Shown here: positions 63,132 through 64,000 of the stretch, one piece after another
How the letters are laid out: the number at the start of each line of letters is the position of its first letter
Numbering within the stretch: position 1 is the stretch's first letter
Notes under the pieces: generated by a model
Told to the model about the DNA's origin: nothing
Database searches by the model: none
The model's input: only the letters and a program-made list of their open reading frames with translations
Translations under genes and position numbers: made by a program
From: Saccharicrinis sp963677245
GTDB taxonomy: Bacteria; Bacteroidota; Bacteroidia; Bacteroidales; Marinilabiliaceae
DNA length: 64,000 bases
Reading direction: 5' to 3'
Assembly: GCA_963677245.1 (NCBI GenBank)
Contig: OY781921.1
Location: 3,348,001 to 3,412,000, forward strand

Positions 63132-64000
63132 TTACTCATCTAAAGTCATATTTACAGTATACCAATTGGTACCGTTATAAAGATGTAAATTACCTTCTAA
63201 ATCCATATACATATCACCTATAATTGGATTTTCAGGGGCAGTTTCCTGAGGCTCTAAACGCATTGCACCCGATATATGTAATTTTCGCTGTGGTTCAGTT
63301 ACACCAACACCAACATTTCCGGTGTTTCTTTCAATAACCAATCGTTTTACACTTCCATCTCCTCCAGGTTCGTTATCAACTTCATCTGCTATACTAAAAT
63401 TACCATTAGGTTTATCGCTATTTATTCTCCAGTACTTTCCTTCGCCTTCATTAAATGAATCATTAGGAAACCAGCCTAAATAGATAGTTGCATCTGATGT
63501 ACCGTCAGATTCTATCATTAACTGTGCCTGTCCAACCCCTTGTCCATTATCAGTAACTCTTCGAATATGTAATGCTTTTTGAGGATCATCTGTTCCAATA
63601 CCAATACGACCTTTATTGTAAAACAAATGACCTGATACGTTCTTATTTAAATACTTTTCTGAAGGAATTGTATCCCATTTAGAACCATTATACAAATGTA
63701 ATTTACCAGAATAGCTTACATAAAGATCACCTAATTTAGGTTCAGTAGGAGCATAAAAAGATGGTTCTAATCTCATAGACTCAGCCACATGTAGTTTTCT
63801 TTCCGGTTCTTCAATTCCAATTCCTACATTTCCTGAATTCCTTTTAATAACTAACCTTTTCACACTTCCATCACCACCTGGTTGATTATCTACTTCATCA
63901 GCTATACTAAAATCTCCGGAAGGCTTATGACTATTAATTCTCCAGAACCTTCCTTCTGAGCTATTATAATAGGCATTTGGAAAGTATCCTAAATAGATAG
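63132..64000 (-). CDS. Tail-fibre-like repeat protein (5' end outside the window)
   Basis: The frame stays open to the window edge, so the gene begins beyond it. The apparent start, GTG at 63863, is a Val inside a repeat. At least two internal repeats of about 170 residues can be seen: FSIADEVDN.PGGDGSVKRLVI.RN.GNVG occurs twice, each followed by a LGDLYV/IGDMYM..LHLYNG block. GIGTDDPQKALHI and similar lines match the same family as the genes at 48-50 kb. No signal peptide can be seen because the start is missing. Likely an exported fibre or adhesin. Confidence 0.7.
   Translation of the reverse strand, partial: IYLGYFPNAYYNSSEGRFWRINSHKPSGDFSIADEVDNQPGGDGSVKRLVIKRNSGNVGIGIEEPERKLHVAESMRLEPSFYAPTEPKLGDLYVSYSGKLHLYNGSKWDTIPSEKYLNKNVSGHLFYNKGRIGIGTDDPQKALHIRRVTDNGQGVGQAQLMIESDGTSDATIYLGWFPNDSFNEGEGKYWRINSDKPNGNFSIADEVDNEPGGDGSVKRLVIERNTGNVGVGVTEPQRKLHISGAMRLEPQETAPENPIIGDMYMDLEGNLHLYNGTNWYTVNMTLDE

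Overview
The window is bacterial chromosome from a member of the Bacteroidota, most likely a marine or sediment member of the Marinilabiliales. That placement is an inference. It rests on the low GC content, a 235-residue TruB that ends without a PUA domain, the uppP-truB-queA gene order, a type IX secretion (T9SS) sorting domain, a TonB receptor with a carboxypeptidase-like N-terminal domain, BlaI/M56 regulation, lack of Shine-Dalgarno sequences in front of most genes, and a very large Rhs protein with a Sec signal. I recognised no tRNA, rRNA or CRISPR array.

Layout. 1-11.7 kb is mostly housekeeping: uppP (5' end outside the window), truB, queA, a DDE insertion sequence, a photolyase, a tandem universal stress protein, phosphofructokinase, an APS-reductase-type CysH, a C-terminal processing protease, tcdA and tatD. 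11.7-19.6 kb is regulation and stress: a blaI/M56 pair with palindromic candidate operators and a 53-residue membrane peptide gene beside them, a sigma-54 response regulator, a ParDE pair, a large hybrid histidine kinase and a MutT-like Nudix protein. 19.9-34.5 kb holds a TonB receptor, unknown exported proteins and carbohydrate enzymes (a GH43 arabinanase-like enzyme with ricin and T9SS domains, a GH43 galactanase-like enzyme, a GH35 beta-galactosidase), together suggesting arabinogalactan or pectin side-chain use. There is no SusC/SusD pair.

35.3-53.9 kb is a repeat-rich accessory island. It holds small genes (one resembling DUF683/CCE_0567), two RelE/ParE-type toxin-antitoxin pairs, a REP-associated tyrosine transposase (RAYT) flanked by REP palindromes, and many copies of two further palindromic repeat families. 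It also holds an IS110 element with a plausible bridge RNA, lying between two 218-bp direct repeats. The centre is a minus-strand operon: a frameshifted tail-fibre-like gene, a mini YD-repeat protein with a T9SS tag, a 1897-residue SpvB/Rhs protein, its C-terminal tip and a membrane protein in the immunity position. The Rhs frame is cut by one in-frame TAA and then stays open for 191 codons. The tail-fibre-like gene is broken at an 8-nt homopolymer. Both lesions could be mutation, assembly error or switching. The island ends with a 277-bp tandem repeat and a ten-copy array of GGAGAA boxes at about 21-bp spacing.

53.9-64 kb is envelope: a lipoprotein, ECF sigma and anti-sigma/beta-barrel operon; a nitroreductase, pyruvyltransferase and glycosyltransferase operon; an OmpP1/FadL porin; a polysaccharide flippase; and the end of another tail-fibre-like repeat protein that runs off the window.

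Most promising for new biology: the interrupted Rhs toxin operon with its separate T9SS-tagged YD protein, the IS110/bridge RNA between direct repeats, and the 21-bp array.
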